Part shown: one piece after another, positions 26,733 to 35,534 of the stretch | Layout: each line of letters opens with the position of its first letter | Numbering within the stretch: the first letter of the stretch is position 1 | Source of the DNA: Prevotella sp. tf2-5 | Lineage (GTDB): Bacteria > Bacteroidota > Bacteroidia > Bacteroidales > Bacteroidaceae | Assembly (NCBI RefSeq): GCF_900115435.1 | Contig: NZ_FOWK01000001.1 | Span: forward strand, 482,074 to 546,073 | Length of the DNA stretch: 64,000 nucleotides | Direction: 5' to 3' | The notes under the pieces: model-generated | The model's input: the letters and a program-made list of their open reading frames with translations, nothing else | Told to the model about the DNA's origin: nothing | Databases searched by the model: none | Translations under genes and position numbers: made by a program

Positions 26733-28331
26733 TCACCTTCCCAACCAGGACTCTGGATTGAGTTTTGCCGTCTCCCTGCGTAACTGGAACTGGAGGATGT
26801 CATCCTGTCCTACCCGTCCTAATGCCTGACGGGTACTGACTTTCTGTCCACGATGTACATTGACAGAGGCAAGGTTACAATAGACGGAGATATAACTGCC
26901 ATGGCGAACCATCACCACCATGGTACCTCCGAAACTGAATACCGCACTCACCTCACCATCGAAGATGGAACGAGCCTGTGCACCTGCCTGTCCCTTGATG
27001 TTAATACCCTTGTTGTCAAGAGTGACATTATGCAATCCCTCCACGTTATACTGACCGAAATGACTGACGATACGATAGGGACCAGTTATCGGCATCGGCA
27101 ATCGACCGCGGTTGCTCTCAAAATTACCACTGAGACGACGATCCTCCGAACTCATCGAATAATCAAGTGTCTCCGTGTTCTTCTTAGCCTCAGCAACCTC
27201 CTTGGCATGCTCACGAGCCTCTGTCTCCGCACGACGTTCTGCAGCAAGACGGGCAGCCTCAGCCTCCTTCGCCTGACGCTCTGCCTCCTCACGGGCTTTC
27301 TTATTACGGGCGGCACGTGCCTCAGCTTTCGCCTTCTCCTCACGAGCCTTGGCTTCCGCGATACGACGGGCATTCTCCCTTGCCGCTGCTTCTGCCGCTG
27401 CTTTCTTACGGGCAAGCTCAGCAGCACGCTTCTTAGCAGCCTCTGCCTCCGCTTTCCGCTTCGCCTCTGCTGCAGCACGGGCTTTCTGACGTGCCACCTC
27501 CTCAGCGATCAAACGGTCGATTTGTGCGTTTAAAGCGGCATCTTTCTTCTTCTGCTGAGCAATGACATTCTGAATCTCCTTCTGTTGTTTCTGCAAGCCA
27601 GACACCACATTCTTCTGTTCCGTCTGCTTACCTTCCAGCGAACGACGCTCACTCTCACCACGTCTCAAGAGCTGGTTCTTGTTATCACGGGCAGCGAGAA
27701 GCTCCACCTGCTTGGCATTGACCTCAGCCTGTTTCACCTTCACATCCTCACCCTGGGAACGCTGATAGGAGGCATACTCTCTCATAAAGCGTATACGGCG
27801 GAACATCTGGGTGAAACTGCTGGCACTGAAGACAAACATCAGTTTACTCTGTAGCGACTGGTTACGATGCATATAACGCATCGACTTGACATATCTCTGC
27901 TTACAGTCCTCCAGCTCTTTCCTCAGGACATCCAGCTCGGTATTGAGGAGTTCTATCTCAACATCTAACGAAGAGAGGTCTTTACGAATGGTATCTATCG
28001 TGCGGCGCTTGTTGGCGATCTCCGTATTGAGCATCAGCAAGTTCTCCAGACGCTTCTTGACGTCACGCTCATTGGAACGTAACTTCTGCTCCTGCTCCTT
28101 GATCTGCTGCTGTAGCTTCTGCCGCTGGTCCTGAAGACTCTGCACGGAGACAGGCTGGGAAGACGATTTCTTTGTCGTCTTCTTCCCAGTCGTCTTTTTC
28201 GTAGTAGTCTTCTTTGTCGTCTTCTTGACAACAGTCGTCTTGCCCTTACTCTTTGCCGTCGTACGCTTCTGCTGGGCATACGGACTCAAGGCAAAGCCTA
28301 AAAGCAGCAAAATGATACCTATTCGCCTCAT
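26733..28331 (-). CDS. EnvC-like coiled-coil / degenerate LytM (M23) factor
   Basis: A 532-residue exported protein (signal peptide to about YA19/Q). A Lys/Thr-rich tract (KTTKKTTTKKTTGKK, residues 35-57) is followed by a long coiled coil (about 65-270), an Ala/Lys/Arg/Glu-rich helix (about 275-395) and a C-terminal LytM domain (about 405-532; GPYRIVSHFGQYNVEG). The zinc ligands of active M23 peptidases appear lost: the 'YxHL' site reads YCNLAS and the final 'LHFE' site reads LQFQLR. This matches EnvC, which activates N-acetylmuramoyl-L-alanine amidases for septum splitting instead of cutting peptidoglycan itself. It is last in a dut-TPR-DUF4292-EnvC operon. Confidence 0.88.
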   Translation of the reverse strand: MRRIGIILLLLGFALSPYAQQKRTTAKSKGKTTVVKKTTKKTTTKKTTGKKTTKKSSSQPVSVQSLQDQRQKLQQQIKEQEQKLRSNERDVKKRLENLLMLNTEIANKRRTIDTIRKDLSSLDVEIELLNTELDVLRKELEDCKQRYVKSMRYMHRNQSLQSKLMFVFSASSFTQMFRRIRFMREYASYQRSQGEDVKVKQAEVNAKQVELLAARDNKNQLLRRGESERRSLEGKQTEQKNVVSGLQKQQKEIQNVIAQQKKKDAALNAQIDRLIAEEVARQKARAAAEAKRKAEAEAAKKRAAELARKKAAAEAAARENARRIAEAKAREEKAKAEARAARNKKAREEAERQAKEAEAARLAAERRAETEAREHAKEVAEAKKNTETLDYSMSSEDRRLSGNFESNRGRLPMPITGPYRIVSHFGQYNVEGLHNVTLDNKGINIKGQAGAQARSIFDGEVSAVFSFGGTMVVMVRHGSYISVYCNLASVNVHRGQKVSTRQALGRVGQDDILQFQLRRETAKLNPESWLGR

Positions 28332-28337
28332 CTATAT

Positions 28338-29186
28338 TTACAGTGCCATAAAGCGACGAAGGATCTCGTCTACAGATACTTCACGATATTTGCCAGAAAT
28401 CTCTGTACGGGGCTCCCACTCCTCATCATTACCCAGGTAGTTGAGGGTCATACCCATCTTGACAGCCTTTCCTGGAGTATTGAACAGGATGTTATGGGTG
28501 AAGGGGAACTGCTTTTTACCATTGGCACGGAAGTCCTCATAGTCCCAGTTCAACTGATAGTCACCACGGATCTTATCCTCATACATGATGTTCGCCATCT
28601 TGATGAGCGCACCGTCTTTGTCAGCCAGCCAACGATAGGAGAGCTTACCGTTCTCCATGGAGATGATAGCGTCCTCACCGATGAGGTCTGTCTCATAGTT
28701 ATTCAGCAACTCATCTGTCACCTTCGACTTTCCTGGCTGGAAGAGCTCGTTCCAGAACAAGGACTGGAGGGAATAGAAATTCAAGCCGCTATTACGCATG
28801 AAGTCCAGCTGGTTATAGTTTGCCTTGATGAACTGTTTGTTGATACGGTCCATGATCAGGACGTAATCCTTTGTGAACTCCAGGCGTCCAGCCTCTACGA
28901 AGCCGAAAGCCATCAGCTGCAGACGGATCACGTCATCACGCTTCATCTTCAGGTTACCTGTCAGTGTCAACTGCTGATTACCCACCTCTACGGAGAACTT
29001 CACCTTAGAAGTGATGAATTTAGCATACTGAGCATTGTCATTAACTTTCTGCAAGAACTGCTGAGCCTTCATGGTCGTAGGCGTCGTAGTCTTAGTCTCT
29101 TTCACAGCTTTTTTCTGTGTGCCGCAAGCTACCAGCATCAGTGGAAGTGCCAAGGCGGCAATTTTCAAAATACGAGATGGTTTCAT
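28338..29186 (-). CDS. DUF4292 outer-membrane lipoprotein
   Basis: A 282-residue lipoprotein (lipobox LMLVAC, Cys21) of the DUF4292 family, recognised by SKVKFSVEVGNQQLTLTGNLKMKRDDVIRL, seen here as overlapping beta strands, and the later FVEAGRLEFTKD segment. The fold resembles LolA/LolB-like lipid-binding beta sheets, which suggests a role in envelope lipid or lipoprotein handling, but function is not established. It overlaps the upstream TPR gene by 4 nt (ATGA) and lies 6 nt before the EnvC-like gene, so the products are probably made together. Confidence 0.85.
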   Translation of the reverse strand: MKPSRILKIAALALPLMLVACGTQKKAVKETKTTTPTTMKAQQFLQKVNDNAQYAKFITSKVKFSVEVGNQQLTLTGNLKMKRDDVIRLQLMAFGFVEAGRLEFTKDYVLIMDRINKQFIKANYNQLDFMRNSGLNFYSLQSLFWNELFQPGKSKVTDELLNNYETDLIGEDAIISMENGKLSYRWLADKDGALIKMANIMYEDKIRGDYQLNWDYEDFRANGKKQFPFTHNILFNTPGKAVKMGMTLNYLGNDEEWEPRTEISGKYREVSVDEILRRFMAL

Positions 29187-30913
29187 TCTTTTAAGTATTT
29201 TTTGAGTTTTATCTTTCGTGTTAATATCTGTCGTCTGTCCTCACTACCCGGCTCCGGTTTGGGTGAAGCTTTGGCAAGTGCCTGCTGCCAATAGGCGAGT
29301 GCCCGTTCATGGTCACCAGTATGGTAGTAAATATCTCCCGCATGCTCCAGCAAGACCGCTGACGAGTCAGAGTCACACTGCAGGGTCTGGTCGATATAGA
29401 TCTTCGCCTCCGCATAGCGTCCTTCCTTGAAGAGTATCCAGGCATAGGTGTCGAGATAGGTGGCATTCTTCGGTTCTGCCTTGATGGCACGGTATGACAT
29501 CTGCTCCGCTTTATCCAGATGAAGCTCTTTCTCACTAAGGTAATACGCATAATTGTTCAGACAACCATAATTGTCGTCTTTCCATGTCAGACAAGAGTCA
29601 TAGGCGGCGAAAGCCTCCTTGTCAAGTCCTTTCTGGTGGAGGATATCACCCATCACCGCATAGAAATCGCTGACAATCTCCGTATCACTCTGCTGGTTGA
29701 TGACGCTGATACCATTTTGGAAGGCGTCCAGCGCATCATCCAACTGCTCCTGTTTGTAATATGCGATACCTTGATAGTAATAAAAAGCCATTTCATCAGG
29801 GTTATACTGGCGGGCATCTTTACAAAGGGAGATGATACGGTCCATATTCTCTGCCTGCCAAGCGTAGCTGACTAGTTGCAGACGGGCTGCGGCATTATCA
29901 GGAGCCACTTGCAACACCTGTTCCAAGACCCTGCTGATAGAATCGTTAGGCATCTTCTTGAGGTTCATATAGGTCGCACAGAGGATAGCGACATCCGCGT
30001 CCATCTGCGGCTGCTCCAACATCCTGCGGAAGAGATAGAGGACTCTGGTAGAGTCACCACCCTCCTGCTCGCTCTGTCCGATTTCCTGACGCATGAGCAG
30101 GATCCGGTCTTGCGAGGTGATATTCTTACTCAGCAGCACCTTCTCTGTCAAGGCATCAGCCTTGTCGGGATCACCCTCGTCTTTCTCATAGGCAAGTAAT
30201 GCCATGAGTGCATTACGGTTCTCCGGTTCTATCCTAAGGATATCGTCATAAATCTCCAGCGCTTTCTTCTTCTGACCGTTGACGAACAGTGTGTTGGCAT
30301 ATAGTCCGCGATAGTTCTGGTCGTTAGGATACTGGTCGGCAAGATTTTTCATTTCCGCAATGGCAGCTTTCTTGTTGCCAAGTTGAGTATAGAAATTACT
30401 TTTCGCATAAGAGAGCCGCTCACTCTTCCCTTCTATCGTCTCTAATTTAGCAAGGGTCTTGATGGCAGCCTCATATTCATGCTGCTCCTCATAAAGCTGG
30501 ACGAGAATGCCCAACACGTCATCCCTGTCACGATGCTGGTCATAGAGACGTTCCAGGACCTGTACCGCCTGGTCATATTGACGAAGGTTGATATAAGCGT
30601 TCGCCAGCGTCTCCTGATAAGTGGAGTTCATCGGCTCCAAAGCGGCAGCTTTCTCTATACATGCCATAGCACGCTCTTTCTGTTTCAAGGCGCCATAGTA
30701 CTGGCTTAAATAATAGTAGGCTTCCGATTTCATGGAGTCAATCTCCACACATCGGCGCAGCAAGTCAAAGGCAGCATCATTATTTCCTTTGGCACGCTCA
30801 CAGATCGCCTCCAGGAAGAAGGCGTCATAGCGACGGCTCTGACTGACGGTCTGTGCGACCCCAGACAGACCTGTCGTCAATACCAAGAGGAATATGACAC
30901 CTGCTCTTTTCAC
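29183..30913 (-). CDS. Exported tetratricopeptide-repeat protein
   Basis: A 576-residue protein starting at GTG 30913 with a signal peptide (cleavage near GVA20/Q). Almost all of the rest is TPR helices, e.g. AYYYLSQYYGALKQKERAM, ANAYINLRQYDQAVQVLERL, LEHAGDIYYHTGDHERALAYW. Such solenoids hold other proteins, and periplasmic members serve in envelope assembly. No catalytic motif is visible. It is second in the operon after dut (14-nt gap) and translationally coupled to the DUF4292 lipoprotein, so a shared envelope-assembly role is plausible. Confidence 0.85.
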   Translation of the reverse strand: MKRAGVIFLLVLTTGLSGVAQTVSQSRRYDAFFLEAICERAKGNNDAAFDLLRRCVEIDSMKSEAYYYLSQYYGALKQKERAMACIEKAAALEPMNSTYQETLANAYINLRQYDQAVQVLERLYDQHRDRDDVLGILVQLYEEQHEYEAAIKTLAKLETIEGKSERLSYAKSNFYTQLGNKKAAIAEMKNLADQYPNDQNYRGLYANTLFVNGQKKKALEIYDDILRIEPENRNALMALLAYEKDEGDPDKADALTEKVLLSKNITSQDRILLMRQEIGQSEQEGGDSTRVLYLFRRMLEQPQMDADVAILCATYMNLKKMPNDSISRVLEQVLQVAPDNAAARLQLVSYAWQAENMDRIISLCKDARQYNPDEMAFYYYQGIAYYKQEQLDDALDAFQNGISVINQQSDTEIVSDFYAVMGDILHQKGLDKEAFAAYDSCLTWKDDNYGCLNNYAYYLSEKELHLDKAEQMSYRAIKAEPKNATYLDTYAWILFKEGRYAEAKIYIDQTLQCDSDSSAVLLEHAGDIYYHTGDHERALAYWQQALAKASPKPEPGSEDRRQILTRKIKLKKYLKE

Positions 30914-30927
30914 TTCAAATGCTGTAT

Positions 30928-31365
30928 TTATTTAACACCAGTATGTCCATAACCACCCTCACCACGCTCTGTCTGGTCCAGTTCCTCGACCACGACAAAA
31001 TCAGCTTGCTCATGACGGGCTATCACCATTTGTGCGATTCTTTCTCCATCGTTGATGACAAAGTCCTCTTGCGAGAGGTTGATCAGCAACACCCCCACCT
31101 CACCACGATAATCCGCGTCAATCGTTCCAGGAGAGTTCAATACCGTCAGTCCATGCTTCAAGGCGAGACCGCTACGAGGGCGGACCTGTGCCTCATACCC
31201 CTCTGGCAGAGCGATATGCAAACCAGTTGGTATCAGACGGCGCTCCATGGGACGGAGGGTAATGGGAGCCTCAATATTCGCACGAAGGTCCATGCCAGCA
31301 CTCTGTGGAGTGGCATAAGCGGGCAATTGCTGGTGCCCTTTATTGACAACTTTTACCTGAATCAT
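30928..31365 (-). CDS. dut: dUTP diphosphatase
   Basis: A 145-residue trimeric dUTPase that converts dUTP to dUMP and pyrophosphate, keeping uracil out of DNA. Conserved motifs are in order: AGMDLRA (I), RPRSGLA (II), [14 protein letters not shown] (III, with catalytic Asp), ERIAQMVI (IV) and [10 protein letters not shown] (V, the P-loop-like C-terminus). ATG 31365 (MIQVKVVNK) is chosen; an in-frame ATG at 31422 lies upstream of the -7 box TAATTTTG (31392-31399) and would give an atypical extension. It heads the operon with the TPR, DUF4292 and EnvC-like genes. Confidence 0.96.
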   Translation of the reverse strand: MIQVKVVNKGHQQLPAYATPQSAGMDLRANIEAPITLRPMERRLIPTGLHIALPEGYEAQVRPRSGLALKHGLTVLNSPGTIDADYRGEVGVLLINLSQEDFVINDGERIAQMVIARHEQADFVVVEELDQTERGEGGYGHTGVK

Positions 31366-31391
31366 TTCAAAATGTTGCTTATTATAAGGTG

Positions 31392-31399
31392 CAAAATTA
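31392..31399 (-). promoter_or_regulatory. -7 element (TAATTTTG) of the dut operon
   Basis: TAATTTTG on the minus strand fits TAnnTTTG and predicts a leader of about 23 nt before ATG 31365. Confidence 0.55.
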
Positions 31400-31462
31400 G
31401 TCATTTCTCTCCAAATAGCCATATTTTTATATAAAAAATATCGGTTTTTAATAAAAAAACAC

Positions 31463-31470
31463 TACTTTTG
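31463..31470 (+). promoter_or_regulatory. -7 element (TACTTTTG) of dgt
   Basis: TACTTTTG ends 4 nt before ATG 31475 (a second in-frame ATG is at 31478). Transcription would begin at or next to the start codon. Confidence 0.6.
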
Positions 31471-31474
31471 CACG

Positions 31475-32818
31475 ATGATGGATTGGAATAAACTCATATC
31501 AAACAAACGACTAGGACAAGAATTCCGGCACTCGAAACCACATGACGACCGTACGGAGTTCAAGCGTGACTATGACCGGTTGATTTTCTCGGCTCCCTTT
31601 CGCCGGCTGCAAAATAAGACACAGGTGTTCCCCCTGCCCGGCAGTATCTTTGTACACAACAGACTGACGCACTCCCTGGAGGTTGCCAGTGTGGGTATGT
31701 CGTTGGGTAATGACGTGATGCAACGTATCATCAAGGAGAGACGGCCGGCATTGAAGGACACGATGTTTGAGCAGATCGGACAGATCGTGAGTACGGCTTG
31801 TCTTGCCCATGACTTAGGGAATCCTCCTTTCGGACACAGTGGTGAGAAAGCCATACAGACTTTCTTCACAGAAGGACCTGGCAGTTTCTTGAAAGAGGAG
31901 GTCAGTCCTGCCTTCTGGGACGACATCACTCATTTTGAGGGCAACGCCAATGCTTTCCGCTTGCTCACCCATCAGTTCAAGGGCAGGCGGCCCGGTGGTT
32001 TTGTGATGACCTACAGTACCTTGGCAAGCATTGTAAAATATCCTTTCGCATCATCCGCTCCCAGCAAGAAAGGAAAGTTCGGGTTCTTCTGCTCCGAACA
32101 GGAATACTATCAGAGAATTGCCGATGAAATGGGAATTATTCGCATCTCCAAAGAAGGAGAGCCCCTACGTTATGTGCGCCATCCATTAGTCTATCTGGTA
32201 GAGGCAGCGGATGATATCTGTTACGAGATCATGGACATTGAGGATGCTCACAAGCTGAAGATCCTGTCATATGAAGAGACGGAAAGACTGTTACTCAGTT
32301 TTTTCAGTGATGAGGAAAAAGCCAGCATCAAAGGACGCATCCAAGAGGAGGGTGTCCTTGACCCCAACGAAATGGTGGTCTATATGCGAGCATGTGTCAT
32401 CGGAAAACTAGAAAACGAGTGTGTCAACGCCTTTATAGAACATGAGGAGGACATCTTGGCAGGGACTTTCGAAGGTAGTCTTATCGAGCATGTCAGCGAC
32501 ACTCAGGCTCGTGCCTATCAGCATTGTGCGGAGGTCTCCCTAGAGCGCATCTATCGCAGTCGTCCTGTGTTAGACGTGGAATTGTCTGGTTATAAGATTA
32601 TGGACACCCTGCTGGAACAGATGATAGAAGCGGTGACCCATCCCGGACGTTTTTACTCCCAGCAACTGATCGGACGAGTCTCTGGTCAGTATGATATCCA
32701 TGCCAAGGACCTGGAGACACGTATCATGGCTGTGATAGACTATATCGCAGGTATGACAGATGTCTATGCGCTGGATGTTTACCAAAAGATGAACGGTATC
32801 TCGCTGCCTATCGTATAA
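31475..32818 (+). CDS. dgt: dGTP triphosphohydrolase (HD domain)
   Basis: A 447-residue HD-domain enzyme that cleaves dGTP to deoxyguanosine and triphosphate. Motifs: RRLQNKTQVFPLPG and NRLTHSLEVASVG near the N-terminus, the HD pair in AHDLGNPPFGHSGE (about residue 112), and LVEAADDICYEIMDIEDAH supplying later metal ligands. Length fits long-form dGTPases. The transcript is predicted leaderless. Its stop lies 3 bp from the convergent glsB-like gene. With dut across the divergent promoter region, both genes act on deoxynucleotide pools. Confidence 0.93.
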   Translation: MMDWNKLISNKRLGQEFRHSKPHDDRTEFKRDYDRLIFSAPFRRLQNKTQVFPLPGSIFVHNRLTHSLEVASVGMSLGNDVMQRIIKERRPALKDTMFEQIGQIVSTACLAHDLGNPPFGHSGEKAIQTFFTEGPGSFLKEEVSPAFWDDITHFEGNANAFRLLTHQFKGRRPGGFVMTYSTLASIVKYPFASSAPSKKGKFGFFCSEQEYYQRIADEMGIIRISKEGEPLRYVRHPLVYLVEAADDICYEIMDIEDAHKLKILSYEETERLLLSFFSDEEKASIKGRIQEEGVLDPNEMVVYMRACVIGKLENECVNAFIEHEEDILAGTFEGSLIEHVSDTQARAYQHCAEVSLERIYRSRPVLDVELSGYKIMDTLLEQMIEAVTHPGRFYSQQLIGRVSGQYDIHAKDLETRIMAVIDYIAGMTDVYALDVYQKMNGISLPIV

Positions 32819-32821
32819 AGA

Positions 32822-33814
32822 TCAGTCTTTCTCCTTATAAATCACCTTATTGGCTCCGGAAGTGATCTCCAACTCATCACGATGCTCGTGGATATAGGAG
32901 TCAATATGACGTTTGCGCTTCTCCTCGAAGATCTCATCGATAGCTATCAGGATACCCGTCTCCTCGACGTCGCCGAAACCATAATTAATCGCTGTCCCGA
33001 AGAGTTTCATGGTAGGAGAGAGACCCATATAGGCGTTCACCAACGGGGGGATATTATAACCTAGCTTACGAATCTCACGATTCAGGATACGATAGTCCTC
33101 CTTGAAAGAATTCATACAGAAAAGTTGTTCCAAAACCGCTTCGTCAGTCTCTATTTTCAACGGTTTCATCGGAATAATCAACTTTTCCTTGTCGTCAAAA
33201 TATTTCTTGAGGAAATAAAGAATCATATCACGACCCTTACGGATATAGGAAGGGTACATCGTCATCTTACCAAAGTAGTAACGTACATTAGGACGGATGA
33301 CCGTGATAGCACCCAGTCCATCCCATAAATTATCAAGGGCAAACAGGCTCTTGGCACCCATCCTGGATGACTGATAGGGCAATGACACGAAGGAACGACC
33401 CAGCTCTGCCGTATAGGGAGCATATTCCTTGATGAACTTCTCCGAGAAATGGAACATATGACTGGTGGCGAGAATGGGCTGACCTTTGTCGTCATATTCC
33501 CAGTCTGTTCCCAACAGGTAGCGATAGCCTCCGATAATCTCCTCAGCCTCCGGATTCCATACGATCAATTGTTTATAGCAATTCTCACAAAGATCGAATT
33601 CATCGAGATCCATATCCTTACCAGTACCACCCCCTGCCTCACGGAAGACGATCTCACGAAGACGCCCAATCTCCTTGAGGACATTGGGGGCATTATGCGC
33701 TGTAACCACATAAATCTGGTTGTTGCTCTTATTGGTCAGACGCAGCTGCTTGTCTGGTGTCAACTCACTCTTAAGCAGCTCTTTGTCGATCGGCTGGATG
33801 ATTTCCTGTTCCAT
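32822..33814 (-). CDS. glsB: GNAT-type N-acyltransferase, probable glycine-lipid synthase GlsB
   Basis: A 330-residue member of the OlsB-like/hemolysin-type acetyltransferase family (LREIVFREAGGGTGKDMDLDEFD; EIIGGYRYLLG; AELGRSFVSLPYQ). In Bacteroides, GlsB joins a 3-hydroxy fatty acid to glycine and the adjacent acyltransferase GlsA adds a second chain, giving glycine lipids. The gene pair and order here fit that system. ATG 33814 (MEQEIIQPID) is chosen since the ATG at 33868 would overlap the upstream gene by 40 nt. Assignment rests on family and neighbour; an ornithine or other amino-acid acceptor cannot be excluded. Confidence 0.72.
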   Translation of the reverse strand: MEQEIIQPIDKELLKSELTPDKQLRLTNKSNNQIYVVTAHNAPNVLKEIGRLREIVFREAGGGTGKDMDLDEFDLCENCYKQLIVWNPEAEEIIGGYRYLLGTDWEYDDKGQPILATSHMFHFSEKFIKEYAPYTAELGRSFVSLPYQSSRMGAKSLFALDNLWDGLGAITVIRPNVRYYFGKMTMYPSYIRKGRDMILYFLKKYFDDKEKLIIPMKPLKIETDEAVLEQLFCMNSFKEDYRILNREIRKLGYNIPPLVNAYMGLSPTMKLFGTAINYGFGDVEETGILIAIDEIFEEKRKRHIDSYIHEHRDELEITSGANKVIYKEKD

Positions 33815-33828
33815 TGTTGTTGGTTGTT

Positions 33829-34656
33829 TTATAGTTCGTAGACTTTGTCCTGTACATATTTCGCCCATTCCAACGGAGTCTTGCTTTTATCAAAAGTCTG
33901 CCAGGGGATGGGTTTTCCTATCTTCACCTCAAAGGTTTTTCCCACATTCTTATACATCTCGTCGACCAGATAAAGCATCGCCAGGTTGAATGGCAGGAAC
34001 CTGTCAGAGAAACGAGCAAGACGATAGAAGAAGTTGGAGTTCTGACCACTAAAGTGGATAGGCACTATATCACGCTGATATTCAACGCTTTTAACGATAA
34101 ATGTCTTTGACCAGGGGATGTCACGTATCGTTCCGTCAGACTGCTTACGGGAACAGATTCCCGCAGGATACATCAACATATGGTTGTCGCTCTCGAAACC
34201 AGCCTTCACCATCGCTGGGAAGTTACGACTCTGGTGCCCCGTCTTGTTGATGGGAATACATAACGGTGCAAGACCCGGTAGGTTCATCAACAAGTCGTTG
34301 ACGAGGTAACGGAAACGACTGTCATAATGACGTCCGATAATAGCTCCTAAGGCGACTCCGTCCTCCCCTCCTAACGGATGGTTAGAGACAAAAGTGTAGT
34401 GCCTGCCGTCGTTCTTGTCAGGAAGATTCTCCTTCCCCTCAATCTTGAGGGTCATCTGAAGATATTCCACGCAGGCCTCCAACCACTCGGTACCTTTTTT
34501 GTCACGACTTCTCCAAAGGAAGGCATTCACCTCATCCTGGTGGATCGTACGCTTAAGCCAAGAGACGAGGAAGCCGGGAATCCATTTTGCCTTGGACCCC
34601 ATCTTACTCTTGAGAATCTGATCAATATCGATTGTCTTCTCTGTGATCTGCTCCAT
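33829..34656 (-). CDS. glsA: PlsC-like acyltransferase, probable GlsA
   Basis: A 275-residue 1-acyl-glycerol-3-phosphate acyltransferase-like protein. The catalytic H(X4)D motif is NHPLGGEDG, followed by the acceptor-site block APLCIPINKTG and the MLMYPAGICSRK segment equivalent to the FPEG motif. In the glycine-lipid pathway this enzyme would O-acylate the 3-hydroxyl of N-acylglycine. It is the first gene of a two-gene operon (14-nt gap to the GNAT gene) with its own -7 element at 34683-34690. A general phospholipid role is the alternative. Confidence 0.72.
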   Translation of the reverse strand: MEQITEKTIDIDQILKSKMGSKAKWIPGFLVSWLKRTIHQDEVNAFLWRSRDKKGTEWLEACVEYLQMTLKIEGKENLPDKNDGRHYTFVSNHPLGGEDGVALGAIIGRHYDSRFRYLVNDLLMNLPGLAPLCIPINKTGHQSRNFPAMVKAGFESDNHMLMYPAGICSRKQSDGTIRDIPWSKTFIVKSVEYQRDIVPIHFSGQNSNFFYRLARFSDRFLPFNLAMLYLVDEMYKNVGKTFEVKIGKPIPWQTFDKSKTPLEWAKYVQDKVYEL

Positions 34657-34682
34657 TTCTCTCTAAGTCTACTAACCGTTTG

Positions 34683-34690
34683 CAAAAGTA
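34683..34690 (-). promoter_or_regulatory. -7 element (TACTTTTG) of the glsA/glsB operon
   Basis: TACTTTTG on the minus strand fits TAnnTTTG and predicts a leader of about 23 nt to ATG 34656. Confidence 0.5.
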
Positions 34691-34769
34691 ACAATTTAGT
34701 TTGAGAAAAATGCACTTTTTAGAAAAAATGTGCAAATAATTTCCGAATTTTATGCCAAGGGCTCCCATC

Positions 34770-34796
34770 CCCCCATTCCGATATCTCCCATGGGGG
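34770..34796. repeat. 7-bp inverted repeat (CCCCCAT/ATGGGGG)
   Basis: CCCCCAT (34770-34776) and ATGGGGG (34790-34796) enclose 13 nt within the gene-free gap 34657-35069. It overlaps the first unit of the 22-bp-period array. Confidence 0.5.
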
Positions 34797-34888
34797 TATT
34801 CCAGTATCTGGAATCACCTGTACCAGATATGGGGACAAGTCATACCGGCTATCGGGAAAAGTCGTTCCAGGTATCGGGACAAAACGAG
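34778..34888. repeat. Five imperfect 22-bp-period direct repeats between glsA and mraZ
   Basis: Units begin CCGATATC (34778), CCAGTATC (34801), CCAGATAT (34823), CCGGCTAT (34845) and CCAGGTAT (34867), with steps of 23, 22, 22 and 22 bp. The last three are most alike (CC..(G/C)TATCGGGA(C/A)AA-type). They are GC-richer than the surrounding spacer. No ORF or RNA gene is recognised in this gap apart from the mraZ control region. Confidence 0.6.
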
Positions 34889-34995
34889 GGAGACTTGAGA
34901 AAAATTCCCCACCACATATAATAATTGCTAAATTACTGATTATCAGTTAGATAATATTTCTTAATTAAATTTTAAAAATTATTCACTAAAATAAT

Positions 34996-35021
34996 GTGGG
35001 GAATTGTGGGGGATTGTGGAG
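34996..35021 (+). promoter_or_regulatory. Probable MraZ operator: three GTGG(G/A)G boxes at 10-bp steps
   Basis: GTGGGG (34996), GTGGGG (35006) and GTGGAG (35016) form three direct repeats spaced by exactly 10 bp, centred about 20-30 bp upstream of the -7 box. MraZ of other bacteria binds three or more such GTGGG-type repeats with 4-5-bp spacers upstream of its own gene, so autoregulation of the dcw cluster is likely. Confidence 0.8.
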
Positions 35022-35030
35022 GAAAATGAT

Positions 35031-35038
35031 TAATTTTG
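35031..35038 (+). promoter_or_regulatory. -7 element (TAATTTTG) of the dcw cluster
   Basis: TAATTTTG lies 10 bp after the last MraZ box and predicts a leader of about 28 nt before mraZ. The place where a -33 box would sit is filled by the MraZ repeats. Confidence 0.65.
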
Positions 35039-35069
35039 CAACCGATATATCAATAATAGAGAAGTACGC

Positions 35070-35516
35070 ATGCGATTTTTAGGTAATATTGAAGCCAAAA
35101 TTGACGCCAAGGGACGTGCCTTCCTACCAGCCTCTTTCCGTAAGATCCTGCAGGCTGGTGGAGAAGAAGGACTTGTGCTTCGCAAAGATGTCTTCCAATC
35201 GTGTCTGGTGCTCTATCCCGAATCCGTATGGAACGAACAGATGGACGCCATGCGCCAGCGGTTGAACAGATGGAACAAGCAACAGCAGCAAGTATTCCGT
35301 CAGTTCGTCAGTGAGGTGGAGCTCATCACCCTCGACGGCAACGGTCGTTTCCTGATACCCAAGCGTTACCAGCGTCTTGCCGCCATCGAGCAGGATATCA
35401 AGTTCGTAGGCATGGGGGACACCATTGAGATATGGGGTCTCAAGAAAGCAGAAGAGCAGCAGATGTCTGCCGACGACTTCAGCAACGCCTTGGAGGAGCT
35501 GATGGCTGTCGAATGA
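35070..35516 (+). CDS. mraZ: Transcriptional regulator MraZ
   Basis: A 148-residue protein with two SpoVT/AbrB-like domains (FLGNIEAKIDAKGRAFLPASFRK-type first half, seen as GRAFLPASF; second half LDGNGRFLIPKRYQRL). MraZ forms rings and binds GTGGG-type repeats, such as those found upstream of this gene, to control the division and cell-wall cluster. It is the first gene, 18 nt before rsmH. Confidence 0.96.
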   Translation: MRFLGNIEAKIDAKGRAFLPASFRKILQAGGEEGLVLRKDVFQSCLVLYPESVWNEQMDAMRQRLNRWNKQQQQVFRQFVSEVELITLDGNGRFLIPKRYQRLAAIEQDIKFVGMGDTIEIWGLKKAEEQQMSADDFSNALEELMAVE

Positions 35517-35534
35517 GAAAAAAACGAGAAGAGA

